The notes beneath the pieces are model-generated. The model searched no databases. It was not told where the DNA came from and saw nothing but the letters and a program-made list of their open reading frames with translations. 35,391 nt of DNA from Cyanobacteria bacterium FACHB-63 (GTDB lineage: Bacteria > Cyanobacteriota > Cyanobacteriia > Leptolyngbyales > Leptolyngbyaceae), in contig JACJNX010000037.1 in assembly GCA_014695255.1 (NCBI GenBank), positions 1 through 35,391 of the forward strand, read 5' to 3'. Position 1 is the stretch's first letter. Each line of letters starts with the position of its first letter. Below, one piece after another: positions 34,504-35,391 of this stretch. The translations under genes and the position numbers were made by a program.

Positions 34504-34914
34504 TCAACGGATTACTCTAATTGATACACCAATGTTCAAGTTTGCCCATGCGCCATCTGTCGTTAGTGCAGGAAGTTGTAATTGAAGTGCTAAAGCGAGA
34601 CAAGCACGATCTCCCAACGATAAGCCGAGTCGCCTAGTCGGCAATCGTAGTTTGGCAATTTCGCAAGCGAGAGATTCATCAAGCGGCTGAATGTGTAGTG
34701 CCGTATTGATCAGTCCTTGAGTCGTCAGATCACGAGCAACTGCATCAGGATCTTGTCCCCGTTCTGCCAGTTTGGTCAAGGTTTCTGCCCAATTTACTGC
34801 ACTGATGATTGAACCTTGCATCAATGCAGATTCAACGATGTCCGCGCCAGCTTCATCACCCAAATAAGCTAAAAGAGCAGACGCATCGAGAACAGATGAG
34901 GCGGTAACGGTCAT
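34504..34914 (-). CDS. vapC: PIN-domain (VapC-type) toxin
   Basis: A 136-aa PIN-fold ribonuclease. Four acidic active-site positions are present: D10 (VLDASALLAYL), E44 (AVNWAETL), D102 (LSLGDRACLALA) and D120 (LTTDGAW). Such toxins cut RNA, often tRNA, when not bound by antitoxin. Its start overlaps the antitoxin stop (ATGA), giving coupled translation with the antitoxin first. The target RNA cannot be inferred. A toxin not recognised from a named subgroup; function by family. Confidence 0.9.
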   Translation of the reverse strand: MTVTASSVLDASALLAYLGDEAGADIVESALMQGSIISAVNWAETLTKLAERGQDPDAVARDLTTQGLINTALHIQPLDESLACEIAKLRLPTRRLGLSLGDRACLALALQLQLPALTTDGAWANLNIGVSIRVIR

Positions 34915-35171
34915 GCTTGGTTTTCTTGTTGAGCTTCTTGCCGTCGATCGCGAATTAATTCATCAGAGAGGGGTGTATTCACTGCTATGTCTTTGAAGAT
35001 ACCTCGCAGCGATCGCAGTTGTGATCTCAAACTGGTAAGGTGAAGCGTTCCGTCTGCGCTGAGTGTGAGAATGAAGAGATCGCCAGGCTGAAGGCTGAGT
35101 TGATGGCGAACGGTTTCGGGTAAAACCAGTGCGCCGTCTTCACCTAACTCTACAGTGTGAGATTCGGGCAT
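34911..35171 (-). CDS. AbrB/SpoVT-type antitoxin
   Basis: An 86-aa protein. Residues about 3-50 form the swapped-hairpin AbrB DNA-binding fold (VELGEDGALVLPETVRHQLS, then LQPGDLFILTLSADGTLHL). The C-terminal part, LSDELIRDRRQEAQQ, should wrap the toxin. It normally represses its own operon. The right copy of the 44-nt repeat lies about 33-76 bases before its start, in the promoter region, and could contain its operator. Confidence 0.87.
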   Translation of the reverse strand: MPESHTVELGEDGALVLPETVRHQLSLQPGDLFILTLSADGTLHLTSLRSQLRSLRGIFKDIAVNTPLSDELIRDRRQEAQQENQA

Positions 35172-35203
35172 AGTAATTTGTGCAAGAGATGGTTTTAGTA
35201 TAG

Positions 35204-35247
35204 CGATCGCGGCTCAAAGCTGTAGCTTGATTGTAGCGGATGAGATC
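35204..35247 (+). repeat. 44-nt direct repeat, right copy
   Basis: Second copy of the repeat at 34428-34471, two mismatches. It is located just upstream of the antitoxin start on the minus strand. Confidence 0.9.
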
Positions 35248-35297
35248 GCGCCTTATTTACTATACTTTGACCATCCATCAATAGTTCGGACAGAATT

Positions 35298-35327
35298 TTG
35301 ACAAGAAAGCTACCCATCGCTTAGGGT
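35298..35327 (+). promoter_or_regulatory. Candidate promoter for the gene entering at 35361
   Basis: A perfect TTGACA (35298-35303) is followed after 18 bases by TAGGGT (35322-35327). The -10 match is weak. It is placed properly for a gene starting at 35361. Confidence 0.35.
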
Positions 35328-35360
35328 GCAAATAATCACAAACGCACCGAATGGATAGCT

Positions 35361-35391
35361 ATGGAAGCCATTGTACAAAGCCTGCTTGTCA
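35361..35391 (+). CDS. Start of a gene truncated by the window edge
   Basis: From ATG 35361 an open frame reads MEAIVQSLLV and runs off the window; GGATAG lies just upstream. Too short to assign a function; it is listed because a promoter-like sequence precedes it. Confidence 0.4.
   Translation, partial: MEAIVQSLLV

Overview
The window looks like a chromosomal segment of a filamentous or Leptolyngbya-like cyanobacterium. The evidence is the very frequent HIP1-type octamer GCGATCGC, an aspartokinase with four ACT domains, an FHA-penicillin-binding protein fusion, a ClpC-type unfoldase, a type II NADH dehydrogenase and cyanobacterial MITE-like repeats. The species assignment is inference; no rRNA, tRNA or CRISPR array was seen.

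Region 1 (1-7.97 kb) begins with about 900 bases without a gene but with several hairpins. A nucleoside hydrolase follows, converging on a three-gene operon (desaturase, MetX-like acyltransferase/hydrolase, type III glutamine synthetase-like ligase) whose genes overlap by ATGA. A GntR/UTRA regulator diverges from this operon, with a perfect 14-bp palindrome in the shared intergenic region. This operon is the most novel-looking system in the window: a rhizobitoxine-type desaturase, a homoserine-acyltransferase fold and a glutamyl-amide-type ligase under a metabolite-sensing repressor suggest synthesis of an unusual amino acid or amide. Next come tsaB, a small secreted protein, an AllA-like protein and a small conserved protein.

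Region 2 (8.2-19.9 kb) is core-like: FHA-PBP1, a YiaA-type membrane protein, NDH-2, a TPR protein, an SRPBCC protein, an ACT-malic enzyme, TatA/E, ClpC, and a histidine kinase whose receiver domain has lost its phospho-acceptor Asp. One MITE lies between the malic enzyme and tatA.

Region 3 (20.0-23.2 kb) is a decaying biosynthetic operon. An intact PhyH-type dioxygenase and an intact class III aminotransferase sit between two broken genes: a branched-chain-aminotransferase-like gene upstream (in-frame TGA, 1-nt frameshift, truncated end) and a sugar-nucleotidyltransferase fragment downstream. Neither broken gene appears as a normal long ORF.

Region 4 (23.4-35.4 kb) holds a GT-C-like membrane protein, lysC, an alpha/beta hydrolase, a small acidic protein, a bacterial eRF1-like (baeRF) protein, a DUF2267 protein, a second MITE of the same family, a fused 5-oxoprolinase (HyuA-HyuB), and an AbrB/PIN toxin-antitoxin pair lying exactly between two 44-nt direct repeats (42/44 identical). 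The last 31 bases appear to start another gene on the plus strand.
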